Shown here piece by piece: positions 38,060 through 49,815 of a DNA stretch of 64,000 bases. The stretch lies in the NCBI GenBank assembly GCA_037974665.1, contig CM075781.1, positions 33,581,235 to 33,645,234 on the forward strand, read 5' to 3'. The first letter of the stretch is position 1. Each line of letters opens with the position of its first letter. This DNA comes from Ehretia macrophylla (taxonomy: Eukaryota; Streptophyta; Magnoliopsida; Boraginales; Ehretiaceae). Under the pieces are notes generated by a model. That model was not told the origin of the DNA, did not search any database, and saw only the letters and a list, made by a program, of their open reading frames with translations. The position numbers and the translations under genes were made by a program.

Positions 38060-40522
38060 CACTTCTACTCCATATTCCTATAACAAAGTTCCTGCGTCTC
38101 AATTTCTTGTCTGACCTTTCTCCCATGGCAACCAACAGTACCTCTCCATTCTCTCGTCCTACCTACAATGTGAAGGTATATGTCACTGTTTCTCTTGATT
38201 TCTCCAATTTTCTCACATGGCAACGCCAAATGACAACCTTCCTCCGCTTCAATGGTTTACTTGGCTATGTTGATGGCACTCTTCCCAAACCCAAACCTGC
38301 ATCGTCATCTTCTGTTTCTTCATCCACTGCCTCTTCCGCATCTCAAGCTTCTCTAGATGAATGGGAAAAATATGATAGTTTTGTCACGGCATGTTTCAAT
38401 GCCACCTTGTCCGACTCCCTTGTTCATCAATCCCTCGACTATGAATCTGCTCATGAGCTTTGGATGGCTCTTAAGGAGTCCTTTCTGCAACAGTCCCTTG
38501 CTCGAAAATCTCTACTTCGCTCGCAACTTCGCACCCTCAAAAAAGGCTCCCTGTCCATTGCTGATTTCTTGCACCAAATTCACTTTCTCTCCTCCTCTTT
38601 AGCCGCCATAGGCGATCCTATTCCTGATGCTGAATTGGTCATAATTACTCTTGAAGGTCTGCCACGACACTACCGTCCATTTGTAACTTCCATAGAAAAT
38701 CTTGCTACTCTGCCTTCATTTAACCAGTTACGCGCTAAGCTTCTTACTTATGAACAGCGTCTCGTCTTGGATGGTGATGATGTGCTTCCTGCTGAATCTG
38801 ACTCTACCGCTGCTCTTACAACTCAGTTGCAATCTTCTTCCATTCATGACCAAGCTCTTCATGCCAATTTTCAGTCCAAGTCAGTCACTAGCAGTGTTCA
38901 ATCCAAATCTAATCCTGCCTCCACATCATCCTCTACTGGTTATAAAGGTGGGTACAAAGGAAAATGCCAAATTTGCCGCCGACAAGGTCATTCCGCAACT
39001 AGGTGTCGACTTCGCTACACTCCGCCTCAATCTTTCTCTCAGTCTCCACAATTTGCTGGTGTTCACTATCAGCCTTCCTTCACGCCTCCGCTCCTTCCCA
39101 CTCTTCAGGCAAGCACTTGGATCCCTGATTCCGGCGCCACTTCCCACATGACGCCAGATACTTCAGTCTTTCAGAGTCTTCAGCCATACACTGGTTCTGA
39201 CAGTGTAATTGTTGGTGACAGTACGCCTCTTTGTATTAAAAATATTGGTTCAACTACTTTTTCTAATTATGCTCATCCTTTATGTCTCAACAATATATTG
39301 CATGTTCCTAGTCTTACTCGCAATCTGCTTTCTATCTCTCAATTCACTCGTGATAACAAAATCTCATTTGAGTTTTTTCCGTCTGTCTGTCTTGTTAAGG
39401 ATCTTCAAACAGAGATCCCCCTTCTCAGTGGCCCAGTTAAATCGAATCTATACAATCTGCAAGTGTCAGTCTCCTCTCTCCTCTTCACCTCTCGTTGCTC
39501 TCACCACCACTTGTGTTCTGGCGTCTGTTTGGCATAGTAGATTGGGCCATCCTTCCAAACCGGTGCTGTCTCAACTTCGTCATCAAGCTGCTCTAGTTTT
39601 TAAGGATTTTCTTTCACTAAATAAAGTTTGTCATGCTTGTATGAAAGGCAAAAGTCGTAGGTTTCCTTTTTTCCCGTCCTCTAGAGTCACTTGTAGTCCA
39701 TTGGAATTAATTCATTGTGATGTATGGGGCCCAGCCCCAATTTCCTCTTGTTCTAATTTTCAATATTTTATTTTATTTGTTGATGATTTTAGTCGTTTTT
39801 TGTGGTTGTATCCGATGAAGAATAAAAGTGAATGTTACTCTTGTTTCCTTCAATTTCAATCTCTTGTTGAAAATAGTTTTGCAACTAAAATTCGTGCTTT
39901 TCAATGTGATGGTGCTCCCAAATTGACTAAAGGACTCATGCAATCTCATTTTAAATCTGTCGGTATTCAATATCGCATTTCATGCCCCCACACCCCCAAA
40001 CAAAATAGCTTGTCTGAACGAAAGATACGTCATATTACAAAAATGGGGACTACACTTTTGTTCCATGCATCTCTTCCCAAGCGGTTCCGGTTAGAAGCTT
40101 TTAGTGTAGCTGTTTTCCTCATAAATCGACTACCCACCTCAGTCTTGCAAAATGTATCTCCTTTTCAAAAACTATTTAAGCGACCACCTGACTATTCCCT
40201 TCTTCGTGTCTTCAGGTGCTTGTGTTTCCCTTTTTTGGGTGCCTATAAAGATGACAAACTTAGTCCAAGTCACTTCCATGTATATTTTTAGGATATAGTC
40301 TGGATCATTATGGTTATCGTTGCTACCATCCGCCTACTAATCGTGTTTACTTGTCCCGTCACGTGGTGTTTGATGAGTTCTCTTTTCCTTTCACTGATCA
40401 AAAATCTTTCTCTAATTCTTCCTCGTCTACGTGTCATACGCCTGTTCATGATGTGCCATGTGCTGTTTCTACTAATGCTAATTCTTCTTTTCAGTCTTTG
40501 CCAGAAAATTTTCCTACACTCA

Positions 40523-40968
40523 GGCTCCGTTTGTTTGCTGTAAAATATTTTACCGAAAAATATTTTTCGGATTTTACGGTATTTGGTAATACTGAAAAAT
40601 TGGTCAATCGTAAAATATTTTTCAGTCAAAAATTGCGGCTGCTTTTTCTTAATTTTACGGTATTTGGTAACACCGAAAAATTGGTCAATCGTAAAATATT
40701 TTCCGGTCAACAATTGCGGCTAGTACAAAATTATGTAAAATGTTTTCATGTCCTTTGGGATAAAAAAAACATTTTACCGAACTTACCGTACATCCAAACA
40801 CCAGAAAATAATTTTCAGTATTCTATTTTCCAGTAAAATATTTTTTCTCAATAAATTATTTTACGGCAAATAAACGGAACCATGTAAAATATTTTATTTT
40901 TCAAGAAAACACTTTTTATGAAAAATATTTTACACAAACAAATTATTTTACGGCAAACAAACGGAGCC
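40523..40968. mobile_element. MITE, 446 bp, inside the older Copia element
   Basis: Terminal inverted repeats of about 28 bp: ggctccgtttgtttgctgta at the left, and the inverse of tacggcaaacaaacggagcc at the right. TCA flanks both ends (40520-40522 and 40969-40971), a 3-bp target duplication compatible with PIF/Harbinger-type insertion. The interior repeats taaaatatttt motifs in both orientations and holds a short direct repeat (ggtatttggtaa...aaaaattggtcaatcg). It has no coding capacity. Confidence 0.85.
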
Positions 40969-42721
40969 TCAATGTCGTGCCAAATGTCCCAGCCACTTCT
41001 TCTCATGGGCCCGATGTGTCTACTACTCCTAATGTTTGTGTGGACAGTCATGCAGCTCAATCTCCTTGGCCTCCTAATCTCAATTCGTCTGACATTCTTC
41101 ATGGTAACTTGGACTCCATCAATCCACTTCCTGACTCGTTTGCTGTGCCATGTCTACCACCTATTCAATATTCTCCCTCCATTCCACATGAGCCGTCATC
41201 TCCTCTCTCTGATGTCCCAGCCACTACCTCTAGTCTCCATCCCATGGTCACACGGAACCGTGACCATACATGCCAGCCGAAGTCATTTTCTGAGTATGTT
41301 ACCTATACAGTTGCTCATTCATCTACTAAGCATTCTGCTCTCACTGAAACTGAACCCTCAACCTATAATCAAGCATCCAAAGTCAAACACTGGCGTGTTC
41401 CTATGGATTCCGAGTACAATTCCCTTATTCAAAATGGCACTTGGTCACTAGTTCCGGAGCCTCCAACATCAAATTTGGTTGGTTGTAAGTAGGTTTTTCG
41501 TATTAAACGAAAACTCGATGGTTCTATTGATAGGAATAAGGCTCGCCTTGTTGCTAAGGGGTATAACCAGGAAGAGGGTGTGGATTACGTAGAAACTTTT
41601 AGTCCAGTGGTCAAACCCACTACGATTTGTGTTGTCTTATCCATTGTTGTTTACCATAATTGGCCTATAAAACAATTGGATGTCAATAATGCATTCCTAC
41701 ATAGTTATTTGAATGAGGAGGTCTATATGGCTCAACCTCCTGGTTTTGTTCATTCGTCTCACCCTAACTATGTTTGTCGTTTACACAAAGCTATCTATGG
41801 TCTTAAACAGGCGCCTCGTGCATGGTTTTCTCGTCTTAGCACTTATCTCTCTTCCTTAGGTTTTTATCCATCAACTTCTTATTCTTCTTTGTTTATTCGT
41901 GAGGTTTCCAATGTTTTTACTCTGCTACTTGTCTACGTTGATGACATCATTCTAACTGGGAATGATGTTTCAACGATCACTTCTCTCATGAAATCTCTGC
42001 ACCAGGAATTTTCTATAAAGGATTTGGGTGATCTATCTTATTTCCTCGGCATTCAAGTCTTGCATACTTCTTCTGGCCTTCTATTGAACCAACAAAAGTA
42101 CATCCAAGACTTGCTCACTCGTACCAACATGGTTCAGGCCAAGGGTGTTTCCTCCCCTATTGCTCCACATCGACAACTCTCTCAGCATGTTGGCGACCTT
42201 TTTCCTGACCCTACCTTGTATAGGAACACTATTGGCGCTCTCCAGTATGTTACTATCACCCGTCCAGAACTTGTATTTGCTGTCAATAAGGTGTGTCAAT
42301 TCATGCAAAATCCTACTGAAGTACACTGGACTGTGGTGAAACGCATTCTTTGTTATCTTAAGGATACTCCACATCATGGTCTTCATATCCAGCCTTCTTT
42401 AGACTTGTCTCTACATGCCTACTCTGATTTTGATTGGGCTGGATGCCCTGATGACCGTCGCAACACTCAAGGATACTATATTTTTCTGGGTCCTAATCTC
42501 ATCTCTTGGTTAGCAAAGAAGCAGTCTACCACATCCTGCTCTAGCACTGAAGCTGAGTATAGGGTTATTGCTTTTAAATTCTTTTCCCTTGATCTATTTG
42601 TTGTATTTTAAATTTATTTAATTATAATCTTTATCTTCACGAGTTATCTCATTGTATTACTTGTATAAAACGGTTGTAACTTTCTCAAAAATAATTTACA
42701 GAAAAATATTTCGTTCTATCA

Positions 42722-43855
42722 TCCTTCCATAAGTAGACTTTCCTCATGGTTTTGTGTGCCATCGCCCACCACTTAAATGACATCTTACAAATAACAAAAG
42801 GGCAGCTTAAAATCTGAATGGCATAAAAATCCGAAAATTATCTTCTTTAAGTTTTGTGGAGGCACCTATTGTGAGAAGCTTTGGAGTTTGTGCGCGGTAA
42901 TGCCTTGATTTGCAGACTCTTTCTTTTCTTTTTTAATATTTTAATGTACTTTCCAAATGTCTTGTAAACAAATTCTTTTTACAGTTCTAACTGTTTGTGT
43001 AGAGAAGTTGTTTTTGGATATTCTTGTTGATTATTTTATTTTGAAAATACTTTTTCAATTAATTAACTATTGGTTTCAATTTTGGAGATAAAAAAATAAA
43101 TCGACAATTTTGATTAGGGTAAGGGAAAATTATTTTAGAATTCACTAACTTATTACCAGAATTTTATTTTGATTGTCGAACTACTTTTGCTTTTGCCAAT
43201 CAGGGTAAAATTGTTAAAAGCCAGAAAACAAGTTTTACTCCGAGATTAAATGAATATAACCACGCCACATTTTAATTTAAATTATCTAATCTTTTTGTAG
43301 ATGAATGTAGATGACAAGGGCGAATGTAATAAGGGGCCAACGAGGATTGCAGTTCCACTAATCTCAAAAACAAAGTTATCAAAGAGTGAGCTGAAATTAT
43401 ATTTTTTTAAAATGTGTGTATTTTAGGTTAAAAATTAATTTAACCCCACTGAAAAAAATATTCATATATGAATGTTAAATTTTGTAATTTTAACCGCTAA
43501 AGAACAAAAATTCTGAATATTTCCTAGTAGATGGATCACATGCTTAAAACAAAATGACAGTATGAAAGTTAAATTCGTATTGAAGAAGAAAACCATAACT
43601 TAACATGTTGCACTCAATTTTGCACGCGTACGTGCTCAGTCACTATATCATGTCACCTCAACTATACCAAAAAGAAGGACAAATGTAACGCTTAGTCCTT
43701 CCTCAAATTCAATGAATGTTACTACAACCACCATGAAAATGCCAGCTATATCCGCCCAAGAATGGGTAAAGTGTGAACCAGGCCACTTGAAGATCAGTCA
43801 CCATAAGGAACAATATGAGCACTCACTTGATCAAGCGAAAACTCCCACAAAACCC
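42722..43855. other. LpxD-2 intron remnant, duplication junction and LpxD-3 3' flank
   Basis: 42722-42904 continues LpxD intron 4 (compare 45913-46095). Near 42905-42914 it switches to sequence matching 28817 onward (gcagactctttcttttcttt). This is the junction of a direct tandem duplication. 42914-43618 then matches 28817-29530. At 43618 the match jumps to about 30214, so about 0.7 kb of flank is missing beside LpxD-3. No gene here. Confidence 0.85.
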
Positions 43856-46800
43856 CTATTTTGAAGTCAGCCTCTGGGCAGCAACTTGTCTGCGCCATTC
43901 ACGGATTGGAACCTGAAGCAATTGGATTACAAAATTTTTCGTATTTTAGCCACACTAAGGAAACTTAAATATAAGGGCCAAAACCACCATGAAGTTTAGA
44001 CTAATTGATTCTTACAGCAGGGAAGCCTCCATAATCTCCAGGCTCGTTAATATCCTTGGTGACACAGCTATTTGCTGCTAATCTGACCTGAAGCCTCATT
44101 GTCATCAATCAATGATATCAGTTATCAACAGAATGACAATCAATCAATATCAATTCTAGATCAATGATAAGTCGATGCAAGAGTAGCAACAGCAGATGTC
44201 AATTCTATACAATGGAGTAAGTTAAAAGCTCATTTGAGATGAAAGAAAATGTGAAGAACGACCACTATGATTAATCTATTATGAATTAGATAATGATTAA
44301 TCAATTATGAGAAACATGATTATACATGACATTTTCTAGATCGAAGTGTTTCAATAAATTTCAATCTCAAGCTAATAAAACACAATCTACTTTTCGAAAA
44401 CTAACTAGATTCATTTTTCAAATAATATGTATGACTCTAGACACTAAGGAAAGCTTATGAATGTTTAAAATCTCCTTTGACCTGAGCTTCCGGCGAGAAG
44501 TGTTGAAAGAAGATAATCTATGATGAAGAGAACAACAACATTGACATAATGGGCATCTTTTCCGATAGGGGATGGTGACAGATGGGACAAATGACTCAAA
44601 CTTCTGCTATTTACTAAATTTTAAACAGTTGGTAAAGAACCTGTAAAGAGTAGGCAATAATATTCAAGCTTTGGCCTTCATAAAATTTAGTAAACATTTC
44701 GAGTCCTAATAGAGCACTAACTCACACCAAAGCATGATAGCTTGAATACAATCATCCGAACATTTAGAAGGATTTTCAAAATTTTGTGATTATAACACCC
44801 ATAACATTCGTTCTTCTCAAGAAGAGTGAGATGATATAAAGAGATCATGGAACAAGAAGACAGAACAACTCAAATCCAGAAAGAGAAGGCAACAAAGTAT
44901 ATAACCTTTGATCCAACTGAAACATGATCACAAATTGCAACTCTTCCGCCTAATGTTACATAGTCACCTAGCCTGGAAAGAGAAAAAGTTGTTCATCTCA
45001 TATCGTTAAACCTACTGAAGCATCAAAGCTCAAAACCAAATTAAAATTCCTAGAGAATTTATTGGATTATAATAAAAAGATTCTTCATGCTGCCATGAGT
45101 TCTTGGTCTCCCCTCGGGGTGGGGCAGTTGAAGTGAATGTGGCAGAGGGGAATTAAATGACATACGTAGCTGAACCAGCAATCCCAGCTTGTCCACAAAT
45201 CATGCAGCCCTTCCCGATCACTACATTGTGGCCTATCTGCAAAGTGAATCACATTGGTTCTCTTTTTCCCTACTGTGTAGGTGAAGCACATTTGTGTATG
45301 ACTACTTATTAAGTGAATATGTACCTGAACCAAGTTATCTATCTTTGTGTGATCTCCTACTGTAGTATCTCTCCAACTGCAAGGTGAAAAATAGTTGCGT
45401 TATAAATATTTATGGCCGCTCAAGAACACCCAGAGTCGGAAAATATCATAACAACTGCATCCAAGAATTTGGAAGGCAAATAAACCTCACCTGCCCCTGT
45501 CGATGCACGTGTTTGCCCCTATTTCCACATGGTTGCCTATTTTTGTTATCAAGAGCTGGAGAACGAGAAGGAGACACAGAAGAACAGATAAGTCACAGAA
45601 GTGAAAGGAAAAAACAAGGAAAAGAAAAGAAACCTGAGCATAGAAGATCCACTGGTGTAGTTGTTCAAGCATTAGATAGGATTACATGGAAAGGAAAGGG
45701 AAGTAAGGGAAAGTGAATTTCCCTACACTTTCATCTTGTTCATCCCTTCTCACCCACCCTATTTTCTCTCTAGCTTTCTACTGGCTTCAGTGACTATATC
45801 TTCTTTTATGACTCGAGCATAGTATTTTATTGTGATCATATACCAATATTGTTATACTGCTTTCAACTGTTCATAAATTTTAATGTCTAATATATGGATA
45901 GCCATTTTTGCCTTCCATAAGTAGACTTTCCTCATGGTTTTGTGTGCCATCGCCCACCACTTAAATGACATCTTACAAATAACAAAAAGGCAGCTTAAAA
46001 TCTGAATGGCATAAAAATCCAAAAATTATCTTCTTTAAGTTTTGTGGAGGCACCTATTGTGCGAAGCTGTAGAGTTTGTACGCTGTAAGAAATGTAGAGG
46101 AAAACGTAAGATTAGCTGGATGGAAACAGTCAAATGAGATCTCGCGCTCATAGAGTTAACAGATGAGAAGACTCTAGATAAGAATGAGTGATGCCAGCAA
46201 CTCCATAAAGCCAAACCCACCAAGTGGGATAAGGATTGGTTTTGGTTTGGATTGGTTGGTTTATCTCCCCTAAGTTTTACAGAGACGACAGATACCAAGC
46301 CGGTTGGATAGATAAAACCTTTAAGACACAGTGGTTATGTTGTTTGCACTGCCTCGAGAATGTCCTTTTAATCTAGATCCTGATTCCCATCCATTAAAAA
46401 GCTAGTTATTTCTTGTTTATGTTATAAATCCTTAAATTCTTCCATCTAGAACAACTAGCATACCAATTCAATTGACCCCTTTAAGCTACCTTGCCTCATT
46501 GTCTGAGAAAATCAGGCATTAAATGCTTTCAGAATTATAGTCTTTGATGGGAGATTAAAAATTTTCTATAACAATCGCAAACCAATTGACTAATATATGT
46601 CAGTGTTCTTAACTGTCTAGTTTAGCACAATGTTAATTGGAAGCCCACTCAACAAAAGCTACAGGAAAGCATAACTGTTTCCCTTCCCTTTTCCTCACTT
46701 CCCCAAAAAAGATGTTCTCAAAAACCTGTTCATGCAAATGAAGCCTCAATAAATACATAGGAAATGCCCCAAACAACAGAAAGAAAATCCAGCCACTGTA

Positions 46801-49513
46801 CTAGCCATGATAGATAATATGCACAATTTAAAAATCAGAAAAATACAGCTCTAGGAAAGTGGTAGGGGAGCAACCAATCTTAGAAAAAGCAAACGCAATA
46901 CTGGACTTGATACTAGTAAAATACTAACTTGAGGCTTGTTCATCACATTCCCTTGTTCGTCCACCAAAAACCCAAAGCCTGTTTGAAAAGAAAAGGTAAA
47001 AATTCAGAAGATAAACATCACAAGACAGCAAGAACTTATAACGCATCAAAGGGAAATATTAAATACTAAAATGCTGGTAAGTGAAAGTTTTTCTTTCTAC
47101 ATTTGGGTACATTTTGCAATAAGGTGAAGTTCAATCGTAATTCAAACTCACCGTCTTGACCAATGCAGACACCATTGTGAATAATGCAGGACTCTCCGAT
47201 TGTACAGTTAGTAAGTGCAACATTATACCTGGAGAATATGGTAGTGAAGTCAAGATCCAACAATAAATGGAAGCAAAACTTATATCACTGGAAAACTGAG
47301 CATATTTAACTTATTGTATCATTGATAAAATCTGAAGTTAGGCAAATTTAATTACGGAAGACTCTGATTGTACAACTTGAAAAGATGCAGTCAACATAGA
47401 AGAGTAAGATACTGCTCCACACTAACTGACATCAATATTAGTTGAATTCCATTGAAATGTGAGAAACAAAATCTAAAAGAAGATACAATTCACCAAGCAA
47501 TTCAATTTTCAACATCTACTCAAATCTCCATGACTTCCAATTTAGAAAGACCAACAAATCTACATCGGCAAGCAAGTAAAGATCCTAAAGGCAAAGGAGA
47601 AGGCAAGTAGAGATTCTAACACATGCGTGTGAATTTTATACCGACATGCAAGATTTTGGTTATATACTTCATTTCTTGTTTTTTCTTTTTTTTCCTACTT
47701 TTTTTTTTTTTTTGGGGGTGGGGTGGGGCGGGGGGGGGGGGGGGGGGCGGGGGGGGAGGGGGTGGGTGGGGAGGGTTCAGGGGGTTGGTTGCAGGTGTGC
47801 AGATGGGAGCAGCCCCACAGTTGATGAATCGTGTATTCCCATCACAGAATCTTGTAAGAATCCAATAGACCACAAGCTGAATTTGCTAGTTCGAAGCATG
47901 TGCATGAAGGAAAGTATGCATGCGGGAGAAACTCTGAACACGCTTTATAACAGGAAAATTATGTTAATCTCTTAATGCACAACAACTAGCATGAAGATTG
48001 AATGAGAAATCTAAGGTTACACATAAACAGAGACTATTAGAACCATAGCACATAGTTATACCCTATTTTTGTTGATTGACCAACTTCAACCACAGGTCCT
48101 ACAATAGTTCCTGATGCAATGTAGACATTTGACCCCACAACAGCTCTTGAATGAACAACTGCTCCGATTTCTATAAGTGCTGTAGGATCAATACTAGCAG
48201 ACTTATGGAATGTTCCACCTCCGTTACACCACTTCTGAAATTCTTGGTCACCTATGTTAGCATCATCCTCTACTCTTGAAATCAGAGCAAGAGTAAGTTA
48301 GTGCCCAACTTAAGCAACGATGCTTAAAATGGTAGAGCAAAACAGTTCAACCAATGCAACACATAACTATCATCCATATATATCAAAGCAAATTGATACT
48401 TGACAACTATTCATGCCAAAAATCATACACCTCATCCATTAAAACATTAGAGAATCTGCCAACTGTTTCAAATTTTAAGCTGGACCATTGTCCTCAGCTT
48501 ACCTCTAGCTAAAGAACATATGTAAGTCTGCAATCATCACCCAGTGTAATATCCAGATGAAATCAAAGAGAACAGGTGAAATACTAGTTTGCAAAATGAT
48601 ACACCACTGTCATAAGTTGTTTGACATAATTTACATTCTCTTTGCCTTCTCTCACACACCCGGGTGGAGAAGTGTGAAACCGCAAAAGTAAACATTTCTT
48701 TGACGTTGCGCCAGAGCGGTGAGTCCCATAGAAAGGTTGCCAGAATTACAACCTTTATGATCATTGATCATCAATATAAAATAAATTAGATCATAACTAC
48801 CCAGAGTCAATATATTGACAAAGATTAAGCTTTTCCCAAAATACAAATGCTGAAACACAACAACGTACTGTTTTCCACGCTTACAACTCGAGAAAGACCT
48901 CAGCATAGTCGTTAATGCCCAGATACACTTCAAATTTCAGGCTAACCACTATCAGAATATAGGTTAATATGAGAAGTAGTGCAAGGAGAATGCCACTAGT
49001 GAATGATCTCTCCCCAATCTTAGCATATCAAAGACGCAAAAAGAATACACATACACAGCTTTTCACATCCAGGCAACACATAATCTTGCATTTGTACAGC
49101 AAGGGCGCATCTTGCCTTAGCCACTTCAAGAAATTAACTTAATAAAATAAGAAAAAAGAGTAAGTAAAACCCAGAAAGCATTGACTGTGAATCACAAGAA
49201 TCAAAGGCTAAAATGTTAAAATTTCCACAAGAAGTTTCACTGTCACATTTTATCAAACATTGAGCAGCCCAAAAATTACAAAGGTGAAAATCGCTACAAA
49301 AAACAACTATTACAGGTGCAGTTAAATAAAACGAATTTCAGACTTACCAATGGTTTGATTGGTATAGAGATGGTGGAGGGTGAAAGTGTTTGATATGGGT
49401 GGTGGTCGTGTTCGGGTAAACAAAGAATAGTAGTACTTGTGGGTCTTTGCAATAACAGAGTTGCTTGTGACGAGGCCAATAGTAGTGGCAATATTTCGAA
49501 GGCAAATAGCCAT
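43856..49513 (-). CDS. LPXD: LpxD-3: UDP-3-O-acylglucosamine N-acyltransferase, complete
   Basis: Ten exons with the same borders as LpxD-1: 49513-49348, 48272-48062, 47228-47152, 46978-46929, 45555-45491, 45376-45325, 45236-45166, 44972-44906, 44087-44016, 43912-43856. They sum to 888 nt, open for 295 residues plus stop. Residues 1-30 again look like a mitochondrial presequence ([20 protein letters not shown]). The hexapeptide-repeat acyltransferase core is conserved with His210 in IGHNVVIG and [10 protein letters not shown]. Differences from LpxD-1 include LLITKIG for PLKTIIG and a changed C-terminal tail. All splice sites are GT-AG, so it is probably functional. The family role (second acyl transfer in lipid A precursor synthesis in mitochondria) is from knowledge of plant LpxD; activity of this copy is inferred. 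Confidence 0.9.
47714..47785 (+). repeat. Expanded poly-G tract in LpxD-3 intron 2
   Basis: More than 70 bp, almost all G with a few C, T and A, directly follow a long T-run. The same place in LpxD-1 (about 18115-18133) has only two short G-runs. Such a sequence can form G-quadruplexes on the plus strand (template strand for this minus-strand gene) and is also hard to sequence, so its length may be inexact. Confidence 0.85.
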
Positions 49514-49815
49514 CCTGACAAGCCAATGGTGCTTTTAATCTTTCACAGGCTTCATTACACCCTTATATTATGGCATTGTTCATACTGTTCTTTATGTTTT
49601 TGGCTACTCGCTCTTTCACTCTTTAATTATTTTGCATAATTTGTCAGCTAATGACAAAAAAGTTTAAAAATTTTGAAAGAAAAATATGAACGATAGAAGT
49701 GTTAATTGTGACATTAGATTCTATTATTGACAGTGTTTTTAATTTGGTCCCATTTATCTAAATCATTCAAATAAGTCCCTTACATTTTTGATAAGTGGTC
49801 AAAATAGTCTTTGTC
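49514..49815. other. LpxD-3 upstream region
   Basis: Putative promoter. The first ~150 bp align with the LpxD-1 upstream region (cttcatt..., tttatgtttttgg, ctactcg, taatttgtcag). Then comes AT-rich DNA with 'gtcccttacatttttgataa' type repeat phrases. No gene seen. Confidence 0.55.

Larger units (their letters stand above)
32512..42721 (+). mobile_element. Ty1/Copia element, Ale/Retrofit-like, old, carrying two insertions
   Basis: 5' LTR 32512-32686 (175 bp, TGATAAAAGG...TTCTATCA) is followed directly by the primer-binding site tggtatcagaag, as expected for initiator-Met tRNA priming. The 3' LTR is partial, about 42564-42721. A 5-bp target duplication TCCTT flanks the whole at 32507-32511 and 42722-42726. 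Parts on the plus strand: gag about 38128-39060 (CCHC knuckle CQICRRQGHSATRC), protease and integrase about 39100-40290, reverse transcriptase and RNase H about 41480-42580. It is broken at several places. LTR divergence over about 150 bp is roughly 8 percent, mostly transitions, implying an age of a few million years. It sits in the intron of LpxD-2, and a younger Copia element and a MITE lie inside it. Confidence 0.9.

Noticed and set aside
47623-47975. Gly-rich and Pro-rich open frames over the poly-G tract
   Set aside because: Homopolymer-driven open frames inside an intron of LpxD-3.
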